From Pseudomonadota bacterium (GTDB lineage: Bacteria > Pseudomonadota > Gammaproteobacteria > QQUJ01), in the NCBI GenBank assembly GCA_008501635.1, contig QQUJ01000014.1, positions 1-35,410 of the forward strand: 35,410 nucleotides of DNA, in the 5' to 3' direction. Each line of letters begins with the position of its first letter. Position 1 is the first letter of the stretch. Positions 1 through 8,621 of the stretch are shown here, piece by piece. The notes under the pieces were generated by a model. That model saw nothing but the letters and a program-made list of their open reading frames with translations, had not been told where the DNA came from and searched no databases. Both the position numbers and the translations under genes were made by a program.

Positions 1-223
1 ATGCCTTGTTTGTACTGAGTGCATTGACCAATCTGTACCTGGCGCGGCGACGATTGCGATGCCCGACATAGGATTGGTGCGCCTGATAAACCGCAACGGC
101 GCACAAAACGGCTAGAAAACGGCCCATGTTGAGCCGAATACTGCCTGCAAACGCTCCTTATGATGAAAAACACAAACATATTGAATCGGCCGTGCTGGTT
201 TGCATCACTTATTCAGACGTTCC
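1..223 (+). mobile_element. IS5-family element, 3' end (truncated by the window edge)
   Basis: These 223 bases recur as an exact reverse complement at 35188-35410. The element end reads GGAACGTCTGAATAAG on the minus strand, close to the IS5 terminal repeat as I remember it. The next bases outside are TTAA, which fits the YTAR target taste of the IS5 subgroup. The end of a transposase reading frame lies inside. Only the 3' end is present, so the rest lies beyond the window. The insertion cuts a PPOX-type gene that starts near 1704. Confidence 0.85.
3..71 (+). CDS. IS5-family transposase, C-terminal 22 residues (partial)
   Basis: The open frame entering at base 3 encodes ALTNLYLARRRLRCPT at its end and stops with TAG. 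The ALTNLYLARRRL pattern is typical of the C-terminus of IS5-family DDE transposases. The 5' part is outside the window. Bases 72-223 are the non-coding 3' end of the element. Confidence 0.75.
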   Translation, partial: ALFVLSALTNLYLARRRLRCPT

Positions 224-487
224 TTAATCAAGAAAACCATATGTCCGGCCCGATAATCTGAAGTGCGGCACGTCCGCACGGTTAAGGTTATCAATGGTTT
301 TGCTACCTTGATCCACCCCGAAACGAACACGCTTTTTGTCCGTCGCAGCATCCCAACTGAACGCATCAGTTGGATAGCCGACCTCACCTACTGTCATTAC
401 GATACCAAGTGCACCTGAATTCAAGCAATAGAACATATCGTCAGGTAATTCTGATGCGACCGGATGCAGGGTCGCGGTAATGATATT

Positions 488-1692
488 TGTAGTGGTCGCG
501 ACCCGATCTGACAGTTAACGGTTCCGACGAAGCGCCGGTTGTCAGATCAGTTCAAATTACTGACCTTCTCATCCCACAGCATCCGTCCATCACGTAACGT
601 CTGCATGGGTGTCCTACCGCAACACATTTTACCCTGATGCGTGCGTTCATTATTGTAGTGATCGACCCAAACGTCCAGATCGGCCTGCAACTTGTCGAGC
701 TCGCTATAGACTTTCTTCCGGAAGGCCACTTCGTAGAACTCTTCCTTGACTGTCCTGTGGAACCGCTCACAGATGCCGTTGGTCTGTGGGCTGTAGGCCT
801 TGGTCCGCGTATGATCGATGTCGTTGATCGCCAGATACAGTTGGTAATCATGCCGCTCAGGCCGGCCGCAAAACTCGGTGCCACGATCGGTCAGAATCCG
901 CAATAGATCGATACCTTCTGACTCCAGCAGCGGTAGTACACGATCATTGAGCAGATCGGCGGCCGTAATGGGCGTCTTGGTCGTGTACAGTTTGCAGGCC
1001 GCCACCTTGCTGTAGGTATCAACAAAGGTCTGCTGGTAGATCCGACCAATGCCCTTGATTGTCCCGACGTAATAGGTGTCCTGGGAGCCGAGATATCCCG
1101 GATGTTCGGCCTCGATCTCGCCGTGCGCCTCATTCAGCGTCTGTTGGCGCTCAAGCGCAATGACCTGGGCTTCTGTCAACACCAACCCCTCTTCGGCGAC
1201 CTTAGCCTCCAGAGCCCGCAATCGTAGCTTGCGACTTTGCAGCTGGTGTCGTAGCCAGATGCTGCGCACTCCGCTCGGCGATACGAATACGCCTTGCTTG
1301 CGCAGTTCGTTGCTCACTCGTACCTGCCCGTGGGCCGGATACTCCAGGGCAAAGTCCAACACAGCCTGCTCAACCTGCGGTTCAACCCGATTCTTTGGGT
1401 TTGGTTTACGGCGGGTCTTGTCCAGCAGCGCTTCCACGCCACCCTCATCCCTGGCTGATTTGTAACGATAAAACGTGTCTCGCGATACGCCCATCATTTG
1501 GCAGGCCTTGGACACGTTGCCCAGTTCTTGTGCCAAGTTCAACAATCCTACCTTGTTCCCAATGATTCTTTGTGTAGACTGATTCATGAGGGTTATCTCC
1601 TATGGTTCTGTATTGAAAGTTCGCACTTCCATCAGAACCGATAACCCTCACTTTTTTCAAGCCAGGTGTCAGATCAAGTCGCGACTAACTCA
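488..1692 (-). mobile_element. Intact IS481-family insertion sequence (1205 bp)
   Basis: Imperfect 26-bp terminal inverted repeats lie at 488-513 and 1667-1692 and agree at about 20 positions, including GTCGCGAC and GATCTGACA. A second, weaker inverted match lies just inside them, around GGTTCYGAYG. The element holds one full transposase gene and is bounded by a GATATT duplication. Terminal repeats, frame and duplication are all intact, so the insertion looks recent and the element may still be mobile. It sits near the start of a PPOX-type gene. Confidence 0.9.
547..1587 (-). CDS. IS481-family transposase
   Basis: This 346-residue protein is full length for the family. The N-terminal third carries helix-turn-helix segments (KACQMMGVSRDTFYRYKSAR near residue 28), followed by a charged linker. 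The catalytic RNase-H-like domain shows D170 in GSQDTYYVG, D234 in LTDRGTEF and E274 in NGICERFHR, with the family's AYSPQTNGICERFHRT block. It cuts and joins the ends of its own element. The ATG start at 1587 has AGGAGA upstream at proper spacing. It is the only complete transposase in the window. Confidence 0.95.
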   Translation of the reverse strand: MNQSTQRIIGNKVGLLNLAQELGNVSKACQMMGVSRDTFYRYKSARDEGGVEALLDKTRRKPNPKNRVEPQVEQAVLDFALEYPAHGQVRVSNELRKQGVFVSPSGVRSIWLRHQLQSRKLRLRALEAKVAEEGLVLTEAQVIALERQQTLNEAHGEIEAEHPGYLGSQDTYYVGTIKGIGRIYQQTFVDTYSKVAACKLYTTKTPITAADLLNDRVLPLLESEGIDLLRILTDRGTEFCGRPERHDYQLYLAINDIDHTRTKAYSPQTNGICERFHRTVKEEFYEVAFRKKVYSELDKLQADLDVWVDHYNNERTHQGKMCCGRTPMQTLRDGRMLWDEKVSNLN

Positions 1693-1743
1693 GATATTTA
1701 TCACGCCTCCGTCCTCTTTGCTGATGTTTATCTACCGTATCGG

Positions 1744-2199
1744 TCAACGCCAGTTGGCGAGAATCGATTGGATTACTTCATGGACCCAATAATCCCGCGA
1801 TGTCCCCCACTCCGGAGGAGGCTGATGCGGTAGTTGGCCGCGCCTGAACAGCGCAATGTCACCAGCATCATCGCCGGCGTTGGGAACACCGCCTACCGAA
1901 TGACTGCGAAATGCTGTAATCACCATGCGAGACTTTGTATCTGATCTCCCACGTTCGGAGTATATTCCCACCACACCATCCAACGAGATCTCCAGTCCGC
2001 TTTCTTCGCGTGCCTCTCTTACTACAGCCTGCGGAACGGATTCACCGATTTCCACATGTCCCGCGGGTGGTATCCAATATCCAGTCAATGGTGCTTTTGT
2101 CCTTTGTATCAGCACCAACTGATCGTCATGTTCAATCAATGCCAAAGCTACCGGTTCATTGTGTGATACAATCCTACGACCGGCGGCTTTGCAGACCAT
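1744..2199 (-). CDS. NUDIX hydrolase
   Basis: The protein carries a full NUDIX box, from GHVEIGES to REAREESGLEI, which binds the metal and cleaves nucleoside-diphosphate-linked substrates. The residues just before it (LVLIQRTKAPLTGYWIPPAG) also fit the family. I place the start at the ATG at 2199, giving about 151 residues, because the frame farther upstream, open to 2418, looks unlike any protein I know. No clear ribosome binding site marks either start, so the N-terminus is uncertain. It ends about 40 bases before the broken PPOX-type gene and follows the MDR gene after a gap of over 400 bases. The substrate cannot be told from sequence; ADP-ribose, NADH or a CoA derivative are common choices. 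Confidence 0.75.
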   Translation of the reverse strand: MVCKAAGRRIVSHNEPVALALIEHDDQLVLIQRTKAPLTGYWIPPAGHVEIGESVPQAVVREAREESGLEISLDGVVGIYSERGRSDTKSRMVITAFRSHSVGGVPNAGDDAGDIALFRRGQLPHQPPPEWGTSRDYWVHEVIQSILANWR

Positions 2200-2612
2200 C
2201 GGGGGTCGCTTGTTAAACGATGTAATATCACTGTAGTGCCAGCTAGCGCTAGTCGTGCGGTGATTTGATCCGTACATTTCGTTTCCAACGCTATCGGGTC
2301 GCCATCCAAAATGTCTGGGTTGTCCGTAAGGTACGATTGCCATGTGGAATATGTAACGAACACGCAGAGAATACGTTCGACAGCCTATAGCTCCCCGAAC
2401 GGTCAAGATTCTGTGCAAAAGTGCGGCTATTCATCAAGATAGCTCGCTTAACCGCGCCGCTGTAAAGCAATCATCGATTCCCGCTAACCGCTGTAGTTGA
2501 GGCAACTTATACACCCGGGTTTCACCGTCTGATCCTGAGGCTCTTGTCTATACGTAAAACACCGTAGAACTCCAATCTGATGTACGGTGACCGCCGTTGA
2601 CACCACAATGCG

Positions 2613-3581
2613 CTACACGACAACCACCATTTTACCAGTGGCCTTACGGTCAAGGATTCGGCGGATCATCCCGGGAGCCTCGTGAAGATTCCCAGCAGCG
2701 CTAACGTGTGGATGCAAGCGAGAATTCAATAGCCCCGTAAATAAATGTTGAGCCTCTGACTGCAACTTGTCGTTGTCGTTGCGGATATAGTGGCGAATTG
2801 AAAAGCCGAGCGCCGAGCGATTCTTGACTAATAGGCGGTTCGCTGCGAACTGCGGAATCATACCACCGGTGAAACCAACGATCAGGTAGCGTCCATTCCA
2901 AGCCAACGCACCGTTGGCTGCTTCAAACAGCGGGCCTGCCACAGGATCGAAGACTACGTCAATACCGTCAGGTGTGGTACGACGCAATGCCTCTTTGAGG
3001 TCTTCCCGATGGTAATTGATTAGCCACTCCGCACCCCTTTGGTCTGCGAGCGCAAGTTTCTCCGGGTTACTAGCTGCCGCCAGTACTCGTGCGCCTAGTG
3101 CATGACCGATGTCCACCGCTGCGAGACCTGTCCCACCAGCGGCGCCCAGCACCAACAACATCTCTCCCTGCTGCAGCCCGGCACGATGCCGAAGTGCTAA
3201 TCCGGAGGTTAAATATACCGAAAGACAAGCAGCGACAGTTACAGGGTCTAGGCCTTCGGGAAGCGCAAAGACCTCGTTCTCATTAGCGACCGCGTACTCA
3301 GCATGGCCACCATCCCATACCAGCGCGGCGACCCGGTCACCTTCGGCAAATCTAGAGCCCGGATGAGCTGCCACCACCCTACCGGTCAGTTCCGTGCCCG
3401 GTACAAATGGCACCGGGTGCTTGTTTTGATGTAAATCGCGAATCATCATCGAGTCGACATACGAGACGCCCGCAGCAATCACCTTGATAAGTACCTGTTC
3501 TTCCTTGGGCACCGGTATTTCCACATCCTCCACTTGCAATTGCTCTGGGTCACCATAACCTCTGCAAACTAGCGCTCTCAC
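2613..3581 (-). CDS. MDR-superfamily NADPH:quinone oxidoreductase-like protein
   Basis: The 322 residues match zinc-free medium-chain reductases such as quinone oxidoreductase and acryloyl/enoyl reductases. The N-terminal GroES-like domain contains PGTELTGRVVAAHPG and GDRVAAL. The dinucleotide fold shows LGAAGGTGLAAVDIG near residue 145, and FDPVAGPLFEAA follows. The cysteine/histidine set of zinc alcohol dehydrogenases is absent. The start is GTG at 3581 with GGAG about ten bases upstream. It follows the CoA-ligase-like gene by 55 bases on the same strand and probably belongs to its operon, where it could reduce an enoyl- or enone-type intermediate. That role is inferred from position. Confidence 0.85.
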   Translation of the reverse strand: MRALVCRGYGDPEQLQVEDVEIPVPKEEQVLIKVIAAGVSYVDSMMIRDLHQNKHPVPFVPGTELTGRVVAAHPGSRFAEGDRVAALVWDGGHAEYAVANENEVFALPEGLDPVTVAACLSVYLTSGLALRHRAGLQQGEMLLVLGAAGGTGLAAVDIGHALGARVLAAASNPEKLALADQRGAEWLINYHREDLKEALRRTTPDGIDVVFDPVAGPLFEAANGALAWNGRYLIVGFTGGMIPQFAANRLLVKNRSALGFSIRHYIRNDNDKLQSEAQHLFTGLLNSRLHPHVSAAGNLHEAPGMIRRILDRKATGKMVVVV

Positions 3582-3636
3582 CGATACTTACTCCGTCACA
3601 TGCTTTGTAGTCGTTGATAACCACTCGGTCATTAGA

Positions 3637-4977
3637 CTATGGCTGCGTTTTCCTGAGGTCGACGACGTAGCGGTTTTTTGTCCGTCTTGCGACATCCTCG
3701 GCAGTCGCCAATCCACCAAATGGAACCGCGGTTACAGCCGCGCTGAAACCGACTCGCTCCTTGATGCGTTGCGCTACTCGCACTGCTAAATCATTCACTG
3801 TGTCATTCTGGTCAGGGGCACATTCTATTTGGACTTCGAGACGATCTCGTCCATTCTTGCAGTCAACCACGATGCGGAACTCCGGCCCAATCTCTGGGAA
3901 TTGCCGCAGAGTCGCTTCTATCGCCGTCGGATAGACCGCGGCGCCTTGGATCTTCAGCATGTCATCGATACGACCGCGAATTGGGCTTAATCGTCGAAAG
4001 GGATGTCCGCACGCACAGGCCTCAGGCCAAATCGATGCTATATCGCCAATCATGTACCGGATCACCGGTGCAGCCTCCTTAAACAGTGAGGTCACTACGA
4101 CTGCGCCCTCCTCACCGTCAGGTAGTGGGTCAAGCGTTTCAGGATCGACAACTTCGAACAGGTACGCATCCTCGTTGAAGTGCATACCATGCTGATACTC
4201 GCACTCCCAAGCCGGGGCGCCAGTCTCTACACTGCCATAGTTGTTGAAAGATTTCACACCCCACGCATTTTCGATTTGCCGACGTGTCTCCTCGACCAGC
4301 GGTTCACCCGTGTGGTACATGACCCGGAATGAGAAATCCCGCTTCAAGTCAAATCCCCGCTCTCGTGCTTCGGTCGCCAAGTGCAATGCGTACCCACCGG
4401 TGGCGCCAAGTACAGTACTGCCCCATTCACGGGCAATCTCGAGCTGCCGCATCGATTGAGTCATCGCACCGCTGCCCGCGGGGATAGCCAACGCACCGAG
4501 CTTCATGGCGCCCTCCATCGACGTAAACCCCGGTATAAACAATGCCAAGGCGAAGGCGACCTGAACACGGTCGGCGGAGGTGACACCTTGCGCGGCTAGT
4601 CTCCGCGCCCATAGATTAGTAATGTTCTCCCAGTCTGCACGGGTATGCAGTACTGGTTTTGGCTTTCCAGAGCTGCCTGAACTCGCCTGTAGACGAACTG
4701 CCGGAAAATCTCCCTGAAAACTGCCGAATGGTGGATGCGCGATGAGGTCCGCCTCGAGATCCTGCTTGCGTATGATGGGTAGGCGGCGCAAGTCATCGAG
4801 ACCAGTCACGCAATCTGGGTTTACACCGGCTTGCGTCCAAAGCCGACGATAAAATGGTATATGCAACCATGCCCGCGCAACCAGCCGTGGAAGCGCAACG
4901 TTTTGGATATGCTCTATCGCGGCACGGTTTGGATACGCCACTCGGCTATCGATTGGTAGGACTTCATGAGTCGTCAT
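3637..4977 (-). CDS. Phenylacetate-CoA-ligase-family adenylate-forming enzyme
   Basis: This 446-residue protein has the size and motifs of PaaK-like ligases, which activate aromatic or other carboxylic acids with ATP and CoA. The phosphate loop SSGSSGKPK lies at residues 99-107, the adenylate-binding NNYGSVETGAPAWECE follows, and RGRIDDMLKIQGAAVYP near the C-terminal hinge carries the IQGAAVYP block of the family. A CACGHPF segment fits the cysteine-containing loop seen in this family. The ATG at 4977 has GGAG about twelve bases upstream. It sits between the TRAP permease and the MDR gene, so it likely activates the imported acid or its product. The acid is not identified. Confidence 0.85.
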   Translation of the reverse strand: MTTHEVLPIDSRVAYPNRAAIEHIQNVALPRLVARAWLHIPFYRRLWTQAGVNPDCVTGLDDLRRLPIIRKQDLEADLIAHPPFGSFQGDFPAVRLQASSGSSGKPKPVLHTRADWENITNLWARRLAAQGVTSADRVQVAFALALFIPGFTSMEGAMKLGALAIPAGSGAMTQSMRQLEIAREWGSTVLGATGGYALHLATEARERGFDLKRDFSFRVMYHTGEPLVEETRRQIENAWGVKSFNNYGSVETGAPAWECEYQHGMHFNEDAYLFEVVDPETLDPLPDGEEGAVVVTSLFKEAAPVIRYMIGDIASIWPEACACGHPFRRLSPIRGRIDDMLKIQGAAVYPTAIEATLRQFPEIGPEFRIVVDCKNGRDRLEVQIECAPDQNDTVNDLAVRVAQRIKERVGFSAAVTAVPFGGLATAEDVARRTKNRYVVDLRKTQP

Positions 4978-5179
4978 CGCCGTGATTCACTCCATCTCGC
5001 TATCAAATGTCAATAGTTGTTGGAATTCCGCCGCAGCGGTTTAGCTGTAGAACCGGATTGCTAGCTCAATTGTTTATCAAAAATGCGAATCGCAGACAGC
5101 ATCAATACCTCTTCTCAAATCTCCTATTAGCGCGATACAGGTAGCGGCAAGCGTCGGTCCCATGTACATGCCCGAGCGC

Positions 5180-7114
5180 TCATACACAACTCGCTGCTTG
5201 CTCGGAACGGATGCGCCTGACAATTTGGGCTCCCCCTATCAACAGCCAACCTAATACCGCCACCGACCATGACGACACACCGATCCACAACATTGCTAAA
5301 CCAACCGCAATCGAACTCAATCTATAAAACAATCCTAAGGGCCGTACACAGTATCCTACCAACCCAATCGTCAATAAGTACACTCCGGCAACCGCTCCCA
5401 CCAGGGTGTTAGCAATTGCTTCCGGGCTACCTTGCAGCAAGAATCCCGGGTGATATACAAAGAGGAACGGTATTAGGTACGCGATTAACGCCAACCGCAT
5501 CGAAAAAAAAGCCGTACGCATTGGTGGCGCACGCGCCAGCGCCGCAGCGACGAATACCGAAATACAAACTGGCGGTGTTAGAAACGAGAGCGTGCCAAAA
5601 TAGAAAACGAACATATGTGCTGCTAGTTCGGTTACTCCCCCTTGGACAAGCGCTGGGCCGATTAAGATCACCAGAATAATATACGTTGCCGTAACAGGTA
5701 CGCCCATGCCAAGGACGATACTACCGAGAGCGGCCAGTAGAAGAAGTAACCAAAGCTCATTCCCAGCTATAGCAACGATCTTCTGCGACAAATTACTGCC
5801 GAGTCCCGTGATACCCAGGCAGCCCATAACCAACCCGGCTATTGCACAGACGATGACAATATAGACCACGCCTTCTCCTGCCTTCACTAATACCTTAACG
5901 TGTGTTTTAAAAGATCGGCGCATCGTTGGAATAATTATGCTAACGGCTAGCGTAGTTAATATGGCATAGAATGCTGAGTTCTCGGGACTTTGGAATTGCA
6001 CGAACAGTGCGTAGATCAGTACAGCGAAGGGCAGAATAATTGGGATGACCACCTTCAATGCAGGTTTCAACAGAGGAATTTCTGCAGCATGCATAGAAGT
6101 TATTCCATGCTTTGCTGCCTCCAGGTCGACCTGGAAGTAAACACACATGTAGAACAGCAGCGCGGGCACTACGGCGGCAATAGCGACCTCTGAGTAAGGG
6201 ATAGCTAGAAACTCCGCGATAATGAACCCGGTCGCGGCCATAATTGGTGGCAACACAAGACCACCGGTAGATGACACCGCCTCAATCGCCGCGGCTTTGT
6301 ATCCCGGGTAGCCGCTCTGCTTCATCATGGGAATGGTAACCATTCCGGTAGTCGCAACGTTTGCAGATGCACTGCCCGACATTGAACCGAATATCGCGCT
6401 GGCAATGACACTCACTTTGGCTGGGCCACCGCGCCGCCGACCCATGATCGCAAACGCAAAATCTGATACTGCCTTGCCACCTCCCACGCCAAACAGAATC
6501 TGCCCGAAGAGCATAAATATCGTGACGATAGTTGCTGCAACGTATAGAGGAATACCATGGATCGCTCCCTGCCCCATGTAGTTGTACAGCATTAGGCGGT
6601 CAAAACGGATACGGCGGACTTCGAACAGTCCATCCAGATGATGGCCAAGCAACGCATAAGACAACGCCGCCACGCCTACTATTACCATTGTCCATCCCGC
6701 GCAGCGCCGAGTTGCCTCGAGTAATAGTGCAATTCCGACGGTGCTTACGATGACTTTGTCGATGGTCAGGAGGCCGATCTGTGGCAGCAGCTCGTGATAC
6801 CACAACGTAGTGTATCCACCACTAGCCAACACAAGCATGATCAGCAATAAGTCATACCAAGGAACTACCACAGTCTTGTCTTTATCCAGTCCATTTCGAT
6901 GCTTAAACGGCGGTATGAGTATAAAGACCAAAGTCATCGCCAAAGTCAGCAAATAGGCCAAGAATTGTTCCTTGTAGATGACTATACCTAGCTCAGGTAG
7001 CAGCTGCATGCTATAGACAATAGCTGATACCGGGAGCAGTGCAGCGATGAAAGATGCGGCTAATGCCCACATATCGCTGAGGTGTCGACGATATTCAATC
7101 ACAGCACTGTCCAA
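5180..7114 (-). CDS. TRAP transporter, fused 4TM/12TM permease
   Basis: About 640 residues of very hydrophobic sequence with many membrane segments match the fused small and large TRAP membrane subunits used with TAXI-type binding proteins. The large-subunit signature appears in AFAIMGRRRGGPAKVSVIAS, GSMSGSASANVATTGMVTIP and GGLVLPPIMAATGFIIAEF. It couples uptake of an organic acid to a sodium or proton gradient. The reading frame begins with TTG at 7114 without a clear ribosome binding site; an ATG at 7072 is a second choice. It follows its binding protein by 66 bases. The C-terminus has extra membrane segments beyond the 12-TM core. Confidence 0.92.
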   Translation of the reverse strand: MDSAVIEYRRHLSDMWALAASFIAALLPVSAIVYSMQLLPELGIVIYKEQFLAYLLTLAMTLVFILIPPFKHRNGLDKDKTVVVPWYDLLLIMLVLASGGYTTLWYHELLPQIGLLTIDKVIVSTVGIALLLEATRRCAGWTMVIVGVAALSYALLGHHLDGLFEVRRIRFDRLMLYNYMGQGAIHGIPLYVAATIVTIFMLFGQILFGVGGGKAVSDFAFAIMGRRRGGPAKVSVIASAIFGSMSGSASANVATTGMVTIPMMKQSGYPGYKAAAIEAVSSTGGLVLPPIMAATGFIIAEFLAIPYSEVAIAAVVPALLFYMCVYFQVDLEAAKHGITSMHAAEIPLLKPALKVVIPIILPFAVLIYALFVQFQSPENSAFYAILTTLAVSIIIPTMRRSFKTHVKVLVKAGEGVVYIVIVCAIAGLVMGCLGITGLGSNLSQKIVAIAGNELWLLLLLAALGSIVLGMGVPVTATYIILVILIGPALVQGGVTELAAHMFVFYFGTLSFLTPPVCISVFVAAALARAPPMRTAFFSMRLALIAYLIPFLFVYHPGFLLQGSPEAIANTLVGAVAGVYLLTIGLVGYCVRPLGLFYRLSSIAVGLAMLWIGVSSWSVAVLGWLLIGGAQIVRRIRSEQAASCV

Positions 7115-7180
7115 TCAAGGGGAGAGAGATGAAAGGCGCCCCACTAGCCGAAAATGTAATCTCTAAACGCAGATTTGGGC

Positions 7181-8188
7181 TTAGCGCCGCTGATTCGTGA
7201 GCATGGATTGGTGCTGCTTCATTTCAGCCGTCCAGACACCTTTCTCCCTATAGAAGTCTATGGCCGCGTGATGGTAAGGTATCACCGCCTGTGTACTGGC
7301 GAAGCGATCAGGTGTCCAGGTTGCTAATGGCCTAAAGATACTCTTCAGTTCGGAATGATGGTCCCAGATAGATTCCAAGAATTTTCGCACTGTGTTATCA
7401 GCGAGATCAGGACGTACCACGATGGTGATTGCATAGCTCAGAACGTCGATGCTCTTCTCCACACCGGGCAGGCCTTCTTGAACACGTATCGGTGACCACG
7501 ACTGTCCGAACTCCCTAGCCCGGGCTATCCCCTCTGGGGTTACATCGGCAGCCAGAATCCGCGCACCGCGGCTAGCATCCAATTCGCGGATAATGCCACT
7601 CCCGATCGATCCAACCGCAGCTACTGCTCGACCTTCCATTACCGCTCGAACACCTTCCGGATAACTTGAAACGGTGACCACCTCGACGTCGTCGGTGGTC
7701 AAACCGTGTGAGGCCAGCACAGCCGCTGATGTAACACTAGAGCTGGCAAACGCACCGTAGTTGGCGACCACGCGTTTGCCTTTGAGTTGAGAGACAGAGG
7801 TGATTCCGCTGTCCTTTGTTGTGACTAGCGAAAGCCGAATTGGCGATCCCAACATGAGAGTTCTCATACGAAACCCCTTCCCACTTGACGCATCGTCATA
7901 TGGTGGGCGGCCTGAGTGGGCAGCCAACGCGTCAATCGGATTAACGAGCCCGAAGTCGACTTCCTGAGTAGCCATCATCGGATAGAAAACACTGCCTCCC
8001 TGCGGTAGGATGTCGACCTTGAGATCGGAGTGTTTAGTGACCGTAGCGCCAATCGCAGTAGACATAGAGTAGAATAAGCTACCATGCGGATTGCCACCCA
8101 TAACCACTATTTCTGCTTGTGCAGAGAATCCGGTACACATCAAGAATGACAAAGCTATATGCCGTATGAATTTTTTTCCGGTTTTCAT
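7181..8188 (-). CDS. TAXI-family TRAP solute-binding protein
   Basis: The protein of about 335 residues starts with a clear signal peptide (KKFIRH, then a hydrophobic core, ending near FSAQA|E), so it is periplasmic. The mature part matches TAXI receptors: VMGGNPHGSLFYSMSTAIG near the N-terminus, DFGLVNPIDAL, and QLKGKRVVANYGAFASSSV. It captures the substrate for the TRAP permease encoded just downstream. I chose ATG 8188 over the frame's earlier start because GGGGGGA lies seven bases upstream and the signal peptide then begins correctly. Its position after the ubiD pair suggests the substrate is the acid that pair acts on, or a relative. This is inference. Confidence 0.92.
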   Translation of the reverse strand: MKTGKKFIRHIALSFLMCTGFSAQAEIVVMGGNPHGSLFYSMSTAIGATVTKHSDLKVDILPQGGSVFYPMMATQEVDFGLVNPIDALAAHSGRPPYDDASSGKGFRMRTLMLGSPIRLSLVTTKDSGITSVSQLKGKRVVANYGAFASSSVTSAAVLASHGLTTDDVEVVTVSSYPEGVRAVMEGRAVAAVGSIGSGIIRELDASRGARILAADVTPEGIARAREFGQSWSPIRVQEGLPGVEKSIDVLSYAITIVVRPDLADNTVRKFLESIWDHHSELKSIFRPLATWTPDRFASTQAVIPYHHAAIDFYREKGVWTAEMKQHQSMLTNQRR

Positions 8189-8272
8189 ACTCAATCCCCC
8201 CACCGTTACTGTTTGCCCGTGACGCTACCCCAACAAATCATCTGTTTAGATTTGTGCCTGCCGTTCAGTTTG

Positions 8273-8602
8273 TCATTTCGCGGTGTTCTCAGAGCGGCTT
8301 TCGCTCTTTCTTTCCAGCCGCGCCAGTGCCTTAAAAAAATCTGTGTAAGGCGCGCCCTCTATCAGGTCTGGCAGCACCTCAACGATTTCTATGCTGCATG
8401 GTTCGGGATCCTTTTCTCCAACCACGGAATAAATCCATAGAAGCGGCTCGCCAGAATGTGGCGGCCGAACCACCTTAGCTCGTACATTTAGTCCGCGATA
8501 TTTCTTGCGACCAGGTGTCAGGTCGCGCAGTGACAACACTACTTCATGGCCGCTGAGTAGATGTGCTGGATCGCGCACAAAGGTTTGGTAGGATTTTTCC
8601 AT
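8273..8602 (-). CDS. Small UbiD-associated protein (possible decarboxylase accessory subunit)
   Basis: This 109-residue soluble protein starts at ATG 8602 with AGGAG well placed upstream, 19 bases after the ubiD stop codon. I do not recognise it with certainty. Visible features are FVRDPAHLLSGHEVVLSLRD, then TPGRKKYRGLNVRAKVV, SIEIVEVLPDL and a charged C-terminus. It lacks the cysteines of VdcD-like zinc proteins, so it is not that small subunit. Its size and place recall the small gamma subunit of phenylphosphate carboxylase, another UbiD-family complex; this is a guess from context. A longer frame runs upstream to 8764 but lies inside ubiD and is not supported. Confidence 0.7.
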   Translation of the reverse strand: MEKSYQTFVRDPAHLLSGHEVVLSLRDLTPGRKKYRGLNVRAKVVRPPHSGEPLLWIYSVVGEKDPEPCSIEIVEVLPDLIEGAPYTDFFKALARLERKSESRSENTAK

Positions 8603-8621
8603 AACGAATCTCCTGTTTATA

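Larger units (their letters stand above)
482..1698. repeat. Target-site duplication GATATT flanking the IS481 element
   Basis: GATATT occurs at 482-487 directly before the left terminal repeat and at 1693-1698 directly after the right one. A seventh base, T, also matches but can be counted in the left repeat. The duplication proves that 488-1692 arrived by transposition as one unit. Confidence 0.85.
224..1704 (-). pseudogene. PPOX-type (pyridoxamine-phosphate-oxidase-like) gene broken by two insertions
   Basis: If the IS481 element and one copy of its GATATT duplication are removed, one frame joins 1704-1693 to 481-224. It runs from a GTG start at 1704, with AGAGGA eight bases upstream, through a segment resembling flavin-binding split-barrel proteins (GIVMTVGEV, then RVRFGVDQGSKTIDNLNR). 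That pattern is common in pyridoxamine 5'-phosphate oxidase-like proteins. The frame stops where the IS5 end begins at 223, so about 90 residues remain and the C-terminal part is lost. It starts about 40 bases after the NUDIX gene and was probably the last gene of that operon. The family call rests on motif memory only; the enzyme's substrate is unknown. Confidence 0.5.

Noticed and set aside
8273-8602. VdcD-type small subunit of vanillate decarboxylase
   Set aside because: The paired cysteines of the VdcD zinc site are missing, and no VdcB/UbiX-like gene is adjacent.
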